Origin: Flavobacterium orientale | GTDB lineage: Bacteria; Bacteroidota; Bacteroidia; Flavobacteriales; Flavobacteriaceae | NCBI RefSeq assembly: GCF_014638005.1 | Contig: NZ_BMFG01000002.1 | Coordinates: 186,624-250,623, forward strand | Direction of reading: 5' to 3' | Length of the DNA: 64,000 nucleotides | Shown here: piece after piece, positions 25,075-32,941 of the stretch | Layout of the letters: the number at the start of each line of letters is the position of its first letter | Position numbering within the stretch: the first letter of the stretch is position 1 | Program-made: the position numbers and the translations under genes | Notes under the pieces: model-generated | Databases searched by the model: none | Told to the model about the DNA's origin: nothing | The model's input: only the letters and a program-made list of their open reading frames with translations

Positions 25075-25094
25075 ATTCGTATATTTTTACGAAT
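25075..25094 (+). promoter_or_regulatory. hairpin burying the receptor start codon
   Basis: ATTCGTA (25075-25081) pairs perfectly with TACGAAT (25088-25094) around a 6-nt loop. The second arm includes the first two bases of the ATG. It may be the switch part of the riboswitch, acting on translation. Confidence 0.55.
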
Positions 25095-27306
25095 GAAAAC
25101 TTTATTCAATTATCACCAAAATGGCTCGAAGTCGCTTAGCAGGTATTGCTTAGCAGGCTTACTTTTCTATTCTTTTTCCGGATTTTCGCAAGAAACCGTT
25201 GTTGACACCATCAAAGCAAAAGAAATTTCATTAGATGAGGTTTTGGTTGGTGCAGTTCGTGTAACCGCACAAACACCGGTAACCTTTTCCAATCTGACCA
25301 AAAAAGAATTTCAATCGCGAAACCTCGGACAAGATATTCCGATAATGATGAATTATCTTCCGTCAGTAGTCACCACAACCGATGCAGGAGCCGGAGTAGG
25401 TTATACCGGAATTCGGGTGCGTGGTTCTGATGCTACACGTGTCAATGTGACTATCAACGGAATTCCTTACAATGATTCTGAAAGTCAAGGTACATTTTGG
25501 GTAAACATGCCCGACTTTGCCAGTTCGACTGAGAGTTTGCAATTGCAACGCGGTGTTGGAACTTCAACTAATGGAGCAGGAGCTTTTGGTGCCAGCTTGA
25601 ATATTTTAACAGATTCCTATGCTCAGGAAGCTAGTGGAGAAATTTCCAACTCTTTCGGGAGTTTTAACACCAGGAAACATACTTTAAAATTCAGTACCGG
25701 AATGATGAATGACAAATTTGAGATTGCCGGAAGGTTATCCACTATTTATTCTGATGGCTACATTGACAGAGCTTTTTCTGATTTGAAATCCTATTTTCTG
25801 CAAGGTACTTATGTTGGCGAAACCACATTAATTAAAGGATTGGTTTTTGGAGGCAATCAAAAAACCTATCAAGCTTGGTATGGTTTAGAAGACCCGGAAT
25901 TGCTACAAAAAAACAGAACCTTTAATGTTGCGGGAATGTATTTTGATGAAGAAGGCAAGATGAAATTCTATGATAATGAAACGGATAACTACCAACAAGA
26001 TCATTACCAATTGCATTGGAATGAGCGATGGAATGAAAACTGGAGCACCAATCTGGCGTTTCATTATACCATGGGGAAAGGTTATTTTGAACAATACAAA
26101 GAGGATGAAGATTTTGCCGATTATGGTTTAAGTCCGATAACACTTGGCGGAGAAACCATCGATGTAACTGATTTAATTCGTCGTCGATGGCTGGACAATA
26201 ATTTTTATGGGACTACTTTTTCGGCCAATTATAAAAAAGAAAAAGTAGATTTAATTTTAGGAGGAGGCATCAACAACTATGAAGGTGCTCACTTTGGTGA
26301 AATCATTTGGGCACGTTATGCCTCGCAAAGCGAAATTAGAGACCGCTACTATGATGATTTTTCAACAAAAAGAGACATCAATTTATTTTCTAAGCTAAAT
26401 TATCAAGTAACGGAAAAATGGCGTTTGTTTGGTGATGTTCAATACCGAAATGTAAATTTCACAGCCAATGGTGCTGATACGGGAATTGTTGATGATACGT
26501 TCCATTTTTTTAACCCAAAAGCGGGTGTTACTTATACGTTAAATCAAAAAAACAACTTTTACTTATCCTATGCACAAGCCAACAGAGAGCCGAATCGTAA
26601 TGATTATGAAAACGGCAATCCAAGACCCGAGCAATTGCATGATGTTGAATTAGGATGGCGACATGTGACGGAAAAAACCCAATTGAATGTGAATGGTTAT
26701 TTTATGAAATACAAAGATCAATTGGTGTTGACGGGCGAATTAAATGATGTGGGAGCTCCAATTCGAGCAAATAGTGGCGATAGTTACAGAATTGGATTAG
26801 AGGTGGATGCCACACTGAAATTAACTGAAAAATGGTTTTTGCAACCTAATGTCACTTTAAGTCAAAACAAAAACCAAGATTTTGTTTTTCAACGTGATGG
26901 CGTTTTAGAAAATTTAGGCACTACTAACATTGCCTTTTCACCCAACTTTATTGCCGCGAATCGATTGACCTTTATACCAATAAAAAATTTACAGCTTTCT
27001 TTCTTATCTAAATTTGTTGGAGAACAATATATGGGTAATATCGATGCGGAAAGTTCAAAATTAGACAGTTACTTTGTGAACGATTTGAATATTTCTTATG
27101 AAATCACATTTAATAAAGTATTCAAATCGATGCGATTTAATGCTCTTGTGAATAATATTTTTGATTTGAAATATGAAAGCAATGGATATTTTTACACCTA
27201 TGACGATGATTTTTCAAACCCCGGAACGATTTCAACTATAGAAGGAGCCGGATTTTATCCGCAAGCGGGAATTAACTTTTTGATTGGTTTGACCTTGCTG
27301 TTTTAA
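25093..27306 (+). CDS. TonB-dependent outer-membrane receptor for thiamine or a precursor
   Basis: A 737-residue receptor with a signal peptide (cleavage near GFSQ), a plug domain (about residues 55-175, GYTGIRVRGSDATRVNVTINGIPYND) and a 22-strand-type barrel ending in an aromatic C-terminus (GLTLLF). It takes up its ligand across the outer membrane using TonB energy. The ligand is inferred from the TPP riboswitch directly upstream: thiamine, its phosphates or the pyrimidine part. A terminator follows. The PnuC-family gene upstream could be the inner-membrane partner, but it is in a separate transcript. Confidence 0.93.
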   Translation: MKTLFNYHQNGSKSLSRYCLAGLLFYSFSGFSQETVVDTIKAKEISLDEVLVGAVRVTAQTPVTFSNLTKKEFQSRNLGQDIPIMMNYLPSVVTTTDAGAGVGYTGIRVRGSDATRVNVTINGIPYNDSESQGTFWVNMPDFASSTESLQLQRGVGTSTNGAGAFGASLNILTDSYAQEASGEISNSFGSFNTRKHTLKFSTGMMNDKFEIAGRLSTIYSDGYIDRAFSDLKSYFLQGTYVGETTLIKGLVFGGNQKTYQAWYGLEDPELLQKNRTFNVAGMYFDEEGKMKFYDNETDNYQQDHYQLHWNERWNENWSTNLAFHYTMGKGYFEQYKEDEDFADYGLSPITLGGETIDVTDLIRRRWLDNNFYGTTFSANYKKEKVDLILGGGINNYEGAHFGEIIWARYASQSEIRDRYYDDFSTKRDINLFSKLNYQVTEKWRLFGDVQYRNVNFTANGADTGIVDDTFHFFNPKAGVTYTLNQKNNFYLSYAQANREPNRNDYENGNPRPEQLHDVELGWRHVTEKTQLNVNGYFMKYKDQLVLTGELNDVGAPIRANSGDSYRIGLEVDATLKLTEKWFLQPNVTLSQNKNQDFVFQRDGVLENLGTTNIAFSPNFIAANRLTFIPIKNLQLSFLSKFVGEQYMGNIDAESSKLDSYFVNDLNISYEITFNKVFKSMRFNALVNNIFDLKYESNGYFYTYDDDFSNPGTISTIEGAGFYPQAGINFLIGLTLLF

Positions 27307-27320
27307 CAATAGACTATTGA

Positions 27321-27349
27321 AAACCCTGATCTTGAAATCAGGGTTTTTT
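27321..27349 (+). terminator. terminator after the TonB receptor
   Basis: AAACCCTGAT and ATCAGGGTTT with a short loop and T6. It almost touches the opposite-strand lipoprotein stop. Confidence 0.88.
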
Positions 27350-27350
27350 G

Positions 27351-27773
27351 TTAATTATAAACTCTTATAATATTTCCTAATACTTCCACGCGGTATCTTT
27401 TTAAAGGATATTGCAACGCTCCTAGACCGGTGAACAAACTGTATTCCTCATTATCACACGGACAAACGGCATTGATGCCATTGATGGTCATCGTAGAGCA
27501 GGATGTCAAAGGTTGGTTTGGACAACCTGCATCAAAAGCATTAAATACTCCATTGCCGGCGTTAAAAACAATAATGCCATTCACACCAACGCCCGGTTGT
27601 GTAATTAAAACGCCATTACTCACAAATTGTAACTGACTGTATAAAGGAAGATTCATGTTTACATCAAACGAAAAACTATAATTGGGCAAATACGGATTGT
27701 TGTTGTTAAACCCGTCGCTGTCACAATTTAAAAGAGTGAAACTAAAAATAAGTACTAAAATTGCTTTTCTCAT
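27351..27773 (-). CDS. Rieske-like lipoprotein without histidine ligands
   Basis: A 140-residue lipoprotein (MRKAILVLIFSFTLLNCDS, acylated Cys17). The C-terminal half looks like a small Rieske [2Fe-2S] domain: AGCPNQ and VCPCDNEEYSLFTG, ending RYRVEVLGNIIRVYN. In a true Rieske site these would be CPH and CPCH; here the histidines are replaced by Asn86 and Asp107, while C84 and C104 remain, with extra C92 and C106. It may be a cluster-free structural relative, or use disulfides. It is convergent with the TonB receptor gene and has its own -7 box. Confidence 0.8.
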   Translation of the reverse strand: MRKAILVLIFSFTLLNCDSDGFNNNNPYLPNYSFSFDVNMNLPLYSQLQFVSNGVLITQPGVGVNGIIVFNAGNGVFNAFDAGCPNQPLTSCSTMTINGINAVCPCDNEEYSLFTGLGALQYPLKRYRVEVLGNIIRVYN

Positions 27774-27801
27774 TTTAAAAATTGGTTAAAGGAAATGAAA
27801 A

Positions 27802-27809
27802 CAAATTTA
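27802..27809 (-). promoter_or_regulatory. -7 promoter box of the Rieske-like lipoprotein
   Basis: TAAATTTG on the minus strand, 28 nt before the ATG. Confidence 0.5.
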
Positions 27810-27816
27810 ATTTAAT

Positions 27817-27824
27817 TAACTTTG
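27817..27824 (+). promoter_or_regulatory. distal greA -7 promoter box (possible)
   Basis: TAACTTTG, about 110 nt before greA. A transcript from here would be about 80 nt long if it ended at the hairpin at 27885-27909. Confidence 0.35.
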
Positions 27825-27869
27825 TATTGTTCGAAGGAACGAAAAAAATTAAAATAAAATTAAAAATAC

Positions 27870-27877
27870 TATCTTTG
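27870..27877 (+). promoter_or_regulatory. proximal greA -7 promoter box
   Basis: TATCTTTG, 55 nt before the ATG of greA. Confidence 0.5.
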
Positions 27878-27884
27878 TAGAGAG

Positions 27885-27909
27885 AAATCCCGTGCAAGTG
27901 GGATTTTTT
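27885..27909 (+). terminator. terminator-like hairpin in the greA leader
   Basis: AAATCCC and GGGATTT around an 8-nt loop, followed directly by a T run, 23 bases before the greA ATG. There is no upstream gene on this strand for it to terminate, so it is a candidate attenuator. Confidence 0.6.
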
Positions 27910-27932
27910 CTATTTATATAAACGAATATATT

Positions 27933-28409
27933 ATGAGTACAGTATCTTATTATACCGCAGAAGGATTAAAAAAATTAAAAGACGAGTTAGAACATCTAAA
28001 ACATGTGGAACGTCCTAAAGCATCTCTAGCTATTGCAGAAGCTCGTGATAAAGGTGATTTGTCTGAAAATGCAGAATATGATGCAGCAAAAGAAGCTCAA
28101 GGTTTGTTAGAAATGCGAATTTCTAAAATGGAAGAAATATATGCTAACGCCAGATTGATTGATGAGTCACAATTGGACTTAACAAAAGCATTGGTGCTGT
28201 CTAACGTAAAAATTAAAAACCAAGCCAACGGCATGGAGATGAAATATACCTTAGTGGCAGAAAGTGAAGCCGATCTAAAAACCGGAAAAATTTCTGTTAC
28301 TTCTCCTATTGGTAAAGGTTTGTTGGGCAAATCAGTTGGTGATGTAGCCGAAATTACAGTGCCAAATGGTGTCTTAAAATTTGAAATTTTAGAAGTTTCA
28401 AGAGATTAA
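27933..28409 (+). CDS. greA: transcription elongation factor GreA
   Basis: Rescues backtracked RNA polymerase by stimulating transcript cleavage. The N-terminal coiled coil (residues about 1-75) carries the acidic tip segment ARDKGDLSENAEYDAAKEAQ, and the C-terminal FKBP-like domain ends SPIGKGLLGKSVGDVAEI. Length 158 aa is standard. HIT follows after 10 bases. The leader contains a terminator-like hairpin. Confidence 0.97.
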   Translation: MSTVSYYTAEGLKKLKDELEHLKHVERPKASLAIAEARDKGDLSENAEYDAAKEAQGLLEMRISKMEEIYANARLIDESQLDLTKALVLSNVKIKNQANGMEMKYTLVAESEADLKTGKISVTSPIGKGLLGKSVGDVAEITVPNGVLKFEILEVSRD

Positions 28410-28419
28410 ATAGGGAACC

Positions 28420-28809
28420 ATGGCGAGCATTTTCACCAAAATAATCAACGGCGAGATTCCATCTTATAAAATAGCAGAAAATGAAAATTTTATTGCTTTT
28501 TTGGATGTTAATCCCAATGCCATTGGTCATACACTTTGTGTGCCTAAACAAGAAATCAACAAGCTTTTTGAAATGGAAGAAGACCATTATTTGGCTTTAC
28601 TGCAATTTTCAAGAACTATTGCTCTTGCTTTGGAAAAAGCAATTCCGTGTAAGCGAATTGGTTTAGCTGTTGTCGGTTTGGAAGTGCCACACGTTCATGT
28701 GCATTTAATTCCGCTACAAGAAATGGATGATATGCGATTTCAGCGGAAAGTGACTTTGAGTGAAGAAGAATTTGAAGCTACGGTTTTAAAAATCCAAAAT
28801 CAATTATAA
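28420..28809 (+). CDS. HIT-family nucleotide hydrolase/transferase
   Basis: A 129-residue histidine-triad protein of the HINT branch, with the catalytic triad in HVHVHLIP near residue 90 and the N-terminal segment SIFTKIINGEIPSYKIAEN. Family members hydrolyse AMP-linked substrates; the physiological substrate is not known. It is co-transcribed with greA, which fits the common flavobacterial greA-HIT pair. Confidence 0.94.
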   Translation: MASIFTKIINGEIPSYKIAENENFIAFLDVNPNAIGHTLCVPKQEINKLFEMEEDHYLALLQFSRTIALALEKAIPCKRIGLAVVGLEVPHVHVHLIPLQEMDDMRFQRKVTLSEEEFEATVLKIQNQL

Positions 28810-28814
28810 AAAAT

Positions 28815-28839
28815 ATCCCGATAAACTCGGGATTTTTTT
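28815..28839 (+). terminator. terminator after the greA-HIT operon
   Basis: ATCCCGA and TCGGGAT around a 5-nt loop, then T7, reaching the stop codon of the opposite-strand kinase. Confidence 0.88.
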
Positions 28840-29986
28840 ATGTCTTCTTAAAACTAACCAACATCGTTGTCCCTTTGCCAATATCCGAATGTTGTACTCT
28901 GATTTTTCCTTTGTGGTATTCTTCAACAATGCGTTTGGTTAAGGAAAGCCCTAAACCCCAGCCGCGTTTTTTGGTGGTATAACCGGGTTCAAAAATCTTT
29001 TTGAATTGGTTTTTCGGAATTCCTTTCCCGGAATCAGAAATATAGATATTCACTTCTTTCTCAATTTCAATTATATTCACATCCAAAACACCTTTGCCCT
29101 TCATAGCATCCACCGAGTTTTTGATGAGGTTTTCAATAGTCCAACTGTGAAGAGCGGGATTTAATAAAACCATTATTTCTTTATCAGGTGCTGAAAATGA
29201 AAATTCAACTTGCTTTGAAAAACGGGATTGTAAATAGTCAAAAGAATTTTTGGTTTCTGCAATAATGTCTTTTTGTTCCAAAACGGGTTCCGATCCCACT
29301 TTTGAAAATCGATCTGTAATGGTTTGCAGGCGAAGGATGTCTTTTTCAATTTCAGCAATTATCGTTTCATCATAATTATTTGCTTTCATGATTTCCAGCC
29401 AACCAATTAATGACGATAAAGGAGTGCCAATCTGATGAGCTGTTTCTTTAGCCATTCCGGCCCAAAGTTTGTTTTGCGTTGCAATTTTTGAAGTTTTATA
29501 AAAATTGAAAATGAGCAAAGCAAATAGCAAGATAATTAATAATAACGCTATCGGATAATATTTTAACTTACTGATTAATGGTGAATTTCCATAATATAAA
29601 TTGTTGTATTTGTTTTCATCATACTCAATTTTAATAGGCCTATTTTCAGCTTTAAAAGATTGTATCAAGGCGGCTGATTTTTTAGGGTCATTTAAAAGCA
29701 AAGAATCAATATTTCTTCCGTCAATAATACTGTCGTTGGCATTTGTTAAGATTAAAGGAATACTGGTGTTGTTGTTTAATAAAACCAGGGTCAGTTCAAT
29801 GTCGGTATTACTATCAGCATTATTCAACGATTTTTGTGCTTCTGCCCAAAGTTCCATTTTCATACGTTCGTCTTCTTTAAAGATTTGAAAAAAAGAATAG
29901 GTATTCCAAAGTATCAAAGTAATGATTACGAAGGAAAAGAAAATAAGTAGCCAACGGGTGATATTACGACTTTCGGAAAATTGCAT
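28838..29986 (-). CDS. membrane sensor histidine kinase (orphan)
   Basis: A 382-residue kinase with a membrane helix near residues 12-32, a periplasmic region of about 110 residues, a second helix near 145-162, then the dimerisation/H box KETAHQIGTPL (H184) and a HATPase domain (N box LIKNSVDAM, G1 DSGKGIP, G2 GWGLGLSL). The N-terminal sensor has no family I recognise. No response regulator gene is adjacent, so its partner lies elsewhere. Confidence 0.92.
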   Translation of the reverse strand: MQFSESRNITRWLLIFFSFVIITLILWNTYSFFQIFKEDERMKMELWAEAQKSLNNADSNTDIELTLVLLNNNTSIPLILTNANDSIIDGRNIDSLLLNDPKKSAALIQSFKAENRPIKIEYDENKYNNLYYGNSPLISKLKYYPIALLLIILLFALLIFNFYKTSKIATQNKLWAGMAKETAHQIGTPLSSLIGWLEIMKANNYDETIIAEIEKDILRLQTITDRFSKVGSEPVLEQKDIIAETKNSFDYLQSRFSKQVEFSFSAPDKEIMVLLNPALHSWTIENLIKNSVDAMKGKGVLDVNIIEIEKEVNIYISDSGKGIPKNQFKKIFEPGYTTKKRGWGLGLSLTKRIVEEYHKGKIRVQHSDIGKGTTMLVSFKKT

Positions 29987-30060
29987 TTCAAAATATTTAG
30001 GTTAAATGTAGTAAATCTTGATTGAATTGAAAAAATCAAATTAATTTAGGGTCAATTTAG

Positions 30061-30068
30061 TACTTTTG
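30061..30068 (+). promoter_or_regulatory. flavin reductase -7 promoter box
   Basis: TACTTTTG, 18 nt before the ATG at 30087. Confidence 0.55.
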
Positions 30069-30086
30069 TATAAACTGTAAATTACT

Positions 30087-30965
30087 ATGATTAGTATAAC
30101 TCCTGAGTCTATTTCACCTGTTCAATTGCAAGGGTATTTGCAAAGCTCTGTGGGTCCGCGACCTATTGCTTTTGCGAGTACTATTGACAAAAATGGCGTT
30201 CCCAATTTGTCGCCTTTTAGTTTTTTTAACGTGTTCAGTTCTAATCCACCAATATTAATTTTTTCTCCTGCTCGAAGAGTTCGCGATAATACTATAAAAC
30301 ACACGTTGATTAATTGTGAATCCACTAAAGAAGTTGTGATTAATGTCGTGAATTATGATATCGTACAACAAATGTCACTTTCCAGTACAGAATATCCCGA
30401 TGGAGTGAATGAGTTTTTGAAATCAGGATTAACCATGTTGCCTTCCGATAATGTAAAACCGTTTCGGGTAGCGGAAAGCCCGGTTCAATTTGAATGCAAA
30501 GTAAACGATATCATTTCTTTAGGGACAGAAGGGGGAGCCGGAAATTTAATAATTTGTCAGGTTGTAAAATTGCATATTTCGGAAACCATTTTAGATAAAA
30601 ATGGAGCCATTGATCAAACCAAGATTGATTTGGTTTCCAGAATGGGCGGCAATTGGTATTCGCGTTCCAATCAAGGTTTGTTTGAAATACCAAAACCTTT
30701 GGCAACACTAGGTATTGGAGTTGATGCCATTCCCGATTTTATTAAAAAAAGCCCTGTTTTTGACGGCAATGATTTAGGCATGTTAGGAAATGTAGAAAGT
30801 TTGCCAACTGAACAAGAAATTGATATATTTGTACAAGAAAATATTCAGGTAAAAGGTGTTTTGAGTTCCGCTGATGAAATGAAAGTACATCACAAAGCCA
30901 AAGACTATTTGAACAATCAAGACGCAGTTGCAGCTTGGAAAATTTTATTAGCCAAACGAGTTTAA
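30087..30965 (+). CDS. flavin reductase-like (flavoredoxin-type) protein
   Basis: A 292-residue FMN-binding split-barrel protein. The N-terminal LQSSVGPRPIAFASTIDKNG and the following LSPFSFFNVFSSNPPIL are characteristic of the DIM6/NTAB family. The C-terminal about 100 residues form a helical extension seen in flavobacterial members. The reaction partner is unknown. DUF3127 follows 35 bases downstream and is probably in the same transcript. Confidence 0.9.
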   Translation: MISITPESISPVQLQGYLQSSVGPRPIAFASTIDKNGVPNLSPFSFFNVFSSNPPILIFSPARRVRDNTIKHTLINCESTKEVVINVVNYDIVQQMSLSSTEYPDGVNEFLKSGLTMLPSDNVKPFRVAESPVQFECKVNDIISLGTEGGAGNLIICQVVKLHISETILDKNGAIDQTKIDLVSRMGGNWYSRSNQGLFEIPKPLATLGIGVDAIPDFIKKSPVFDGNDLGMLGNVESLPTEQEIDIFVQENIQVKGVLSSADEMKVHHKAKDYLNNQDAVAAWKILLAKRV

Positions 30966-31000
30966 TTAAAAGCCAATAATAACATTAAAATTTAAAAAGT

Positions 31001-31375
31001 ATGGAAGTTACAGGAAAAATCAAATTGATTAATGCAGAACAACAAGTTAGTGCAACATTCAAAAAAAGAGAATTAGTAGTTACTACTGATGAACAATATC
31101 CACAGCATATTTTAATTGAGTTTACTCAAGATAAATGTGATTTATTAAATTCCTATAAAGTGGGTGAAGCTGTTAAAGTTTCTATCAATTTAAGAGGTAG
31201 AGAATGGATTAATCCACAAGGTGAAGCAAAATATTTTAATGCAATTCAAGGATGGCGAGTAGAACGCTTACAAGCAGAAGCACCGGCCGCTTCAATGCCT
31301 CCAATGCCTGCTGCAGAAGCTTTTGAACCGGCGACTAACTTTAACGAAGAAGAGCACGACGATTTACCTTTCTAG
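31001..31375 (+). CDS. DUF3127 protein with an SSB-like acidic tip
   Basis: A 124-residue protein: a DUF3127 domain (about residues 1-90, EVTGKIKLINAEQQVSATFKKRE ... KYFNAIQGWRVERL), a Pro/Ala-rich linker, and an acidic end EEEHDDLPF. The end resembles the C-terminal tip of single-strand DNA-binding protein (DDDIPF in E. coli), which recruits repair proteins. The domain itself looks like a small beta barrel. A role in DNA metabolism is inference. A long terminator follows. Confidence 0.85.
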   Translation: MEVTGKIKLINAEQQVSATFKKRELVVTTDEQYPQHILIEFTQDKCDLLNSYKVGEAVKVSINLRGREWINPQGEAKYFNAIQGWRVERLQAEAPAASMPPMPAAEAFEPATNFNEEEHDDLPF

Positions 31376-31393
31376 TTAGAGCATTGAAAAGTA

Positions 31394-31442
31394 AAAAATC
31401 ATTCTAAATAGCAAACTGAGTTATGCGTTTAGAATGATTTTT
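31394..31442 (+). terminator. terminator after the DUF3127 gene
   Basis: AAATCATTCTAAA and its exact complement around about 20 nt, followed by T5. Confidence 0.85.
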
Positions 31443-31510
31443 GGTTTTTAACTAGTTTGTTCTTTTTCTTTTTTGTTGTTTCTTCTCATTACATTCTATT
31501 TTTTTAAACC

Positions 31511-32152
31511 ATGTATTTTTTAAGTAAAGAATTATACTTTCCACCTGCCTCAGAAGCTTCTTTTGAGGGGATTTTGGCTGTTGGTGGTGATTTGAGTACC
31601 GAAAGATTGCTTTTGGCCTACAGAAATGGTATTTTTCCTTGGTTTGAAATCGATGAACCAATACTTTGGTGGTGTCCACCGCAACGAATGGTGGTAAACC
31701 CTTCCGGATATAAAATAGCAAAAAGTTTGAGGAACATTTTGAATAGAAAAATCTTTGAAGTGACATTCAATCAAAACTTTTCGAAAGTAATTCAGCATTG
31801 CCAATCAATCAAAAGAAACGGCCAAAACGGTACTTGGATCACCGATTCCATGATTGAAGCCTATCTGAAATTACATGAAATGGGAGTTGCCAAATCGGTT
31901 GAAGTTTGGCAAGATAATGAATTAGTTGGCGGACTTTATGGTGTAGATTTAGGCACTATTTTTTGTGGCGAAAGCATGTTCAGTAAAGTGCCAAATGCGA
32001 GCAAAGTGGCTTTTGTTTCACTTATTCAACAATTGAAAGAAGCCAATTATCATTTGTTAGATTGTCAAGTGCACAACGATCATTTGGAAAAACTAGGTGC
32101 TTTTGAAATTTCAAGAGCTAATTATCTTAAGATTTTGAAAGCCTCACTTTAA
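31511..32152 (+). CDS. aat: leucyl/phenylalanyl-tRNA--protein transferase
   Basis: Attaches Leu or Phe from aminoacyl-tRNA to proteins with basic N-termini, marking them for the ClpAP-type N-end rule pathway. The family signature FPPASEASFEGILAVGGDLS and YRNGIFPWF, WWCPPQRMVV, GTWITDSMIEAY and the FCGESMFS segment are all present. Length 213 aa. The stop overlaps the stop of the convergent tag gene (TAA on both strands within 4 bases), with no terminator between them. Confidence 0.96.
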   Translation: MYFLSKELYFPPASEASFEGILAVGGDLSTERLLLAYRNGIFPWFEIDEPILWWCPPQRMVVNPSGYKIAKSLRNILNRKIFEVTFNQNFSKVIQHCQSIKRNGQNGTWITDSMIEAYLKLHEMGVAKSVEVWQDNELVGGLYGVDLGTIFCGESMFSKVPNASKVAFVSLIQQLKEANYHLLDCQVHNDHLEKLGAFEISRANYLKILKASL

Positions 32153-32712
32153 TTTCGTTTCCAACAACTTACTACATGATCATTTACCATTCCTGTAGCT
32201 TGCATGTGAGCATACATGGTGGTTGGTCCGATAAATTTAAAGGCACGCTTTTTTAAATCTTTACTTATTTTTTCGGCTAATGGTGTAAATGCGGGAACTT
32301 CGCTTAAAGCGGTATATTGGTTCATGATTGGTTTTCCGTCAACATAACCCCAAATAAAATTGGAAAACGAACCAAATTCTTCTTGAATTTTTATAAATGC
32401 TTTTGCATTGGCAATTGCTGATTTTATTTTTAATGTGTTTCTGATGATTCCGGCATCTTTCATTAATTCTTGCACTTCATAGTCGCCAAAATGAGCTACT
32501 TGTTTGTAATCAAAATCAAGAAAAGCTTTTCTGAAATTCTCTCTTTTTTTTAAAATTAAATGCCAACTTACTCCGGCTTGAAACGTTTCTAAGATTAAAA
32601 ACTCAAATAATTTATGATCATCAAAAACAGGATTTCCCCATTCTTCATCGTGGTATTTACGATATAAATCATCTTTTTCGCACCAAGCACATCTGTTTTT
32701 ACTAGCTGTCAT
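32149..32712 (-). CDS. tag: 3-methyladenine DNA glycosylase I
   Basis: Removes alkylated adenine from DNA. The zinc site residues are visible (CAWC near the start, H and C in NDHVVSCW at the end), as is the family segment [22 protein letters not shown]. Starting at 32712 gives 187 aa, the usual length. The ATG overlaps the stop of the upstream VF530 gene (ATGA). The frame stays open upstream, but that part belongs to the VF530 overlap. Confidence 0.95.
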   Translation of the reverse strand: MTASKNRCAWCEKDDLYRKYHDEEWGNPVFDDHKLFEFLILETFQAGVSWHLILKKRENFRKAFLDFDYKQVAHFGDYEVQELMKDAGIIRNTLKIKSAIANAKAFIKIQEEFGSFSNFIWGYVDGKPIMNQYTALSEVPAFTPLAEKISKDLKKRAFKFIGPTTMYAHMQATGMVNDHVVSCWKRN

Positions 32713-32930
32713 TGTTTTTGATTTAAAAGGGTTTTTACATACAACTCTTCCACTTTTTTTCTTGCCCAATCGGTTTTACGCAAAAAAGTTAGACTTGATT
32801 TTACAGAAGGGTTTTCTGTAAAGCATTTGATTTTTATTTTTTCGCCAAGAACATCAAATCCATAAAATTCAACCAAATATTCAACAATGGATTGCAATGT
32901 TTTGCCATGAAGCAGATTGTCGTTTTGCAT
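32709..32930 (-). CDS. VF530-family (DUF2132) small DNA-binding protein
   Basis: A 73-residue protein matching the VF530 family: [20 protein letters not shown] and [25 protein letters not shown]. The family forms a double helix-turn-helix-like fold and is called DNA-binding on structural grounds. It lies 11 bases after the TraB/GumN gene stop and overlaps tag by 4 bases, so the three are probably one transcript. Confidence 0.88.
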   Translation of the reverse strand: MQNDNLLHGKTLQSIVEYLVEFYGFDVLGEKIKIKCFTENPSVKSSLTFLRKTDWARKKVEELYVKTLLNQKQ

Positions 32931-32941
32931 GGTAAATTGTA

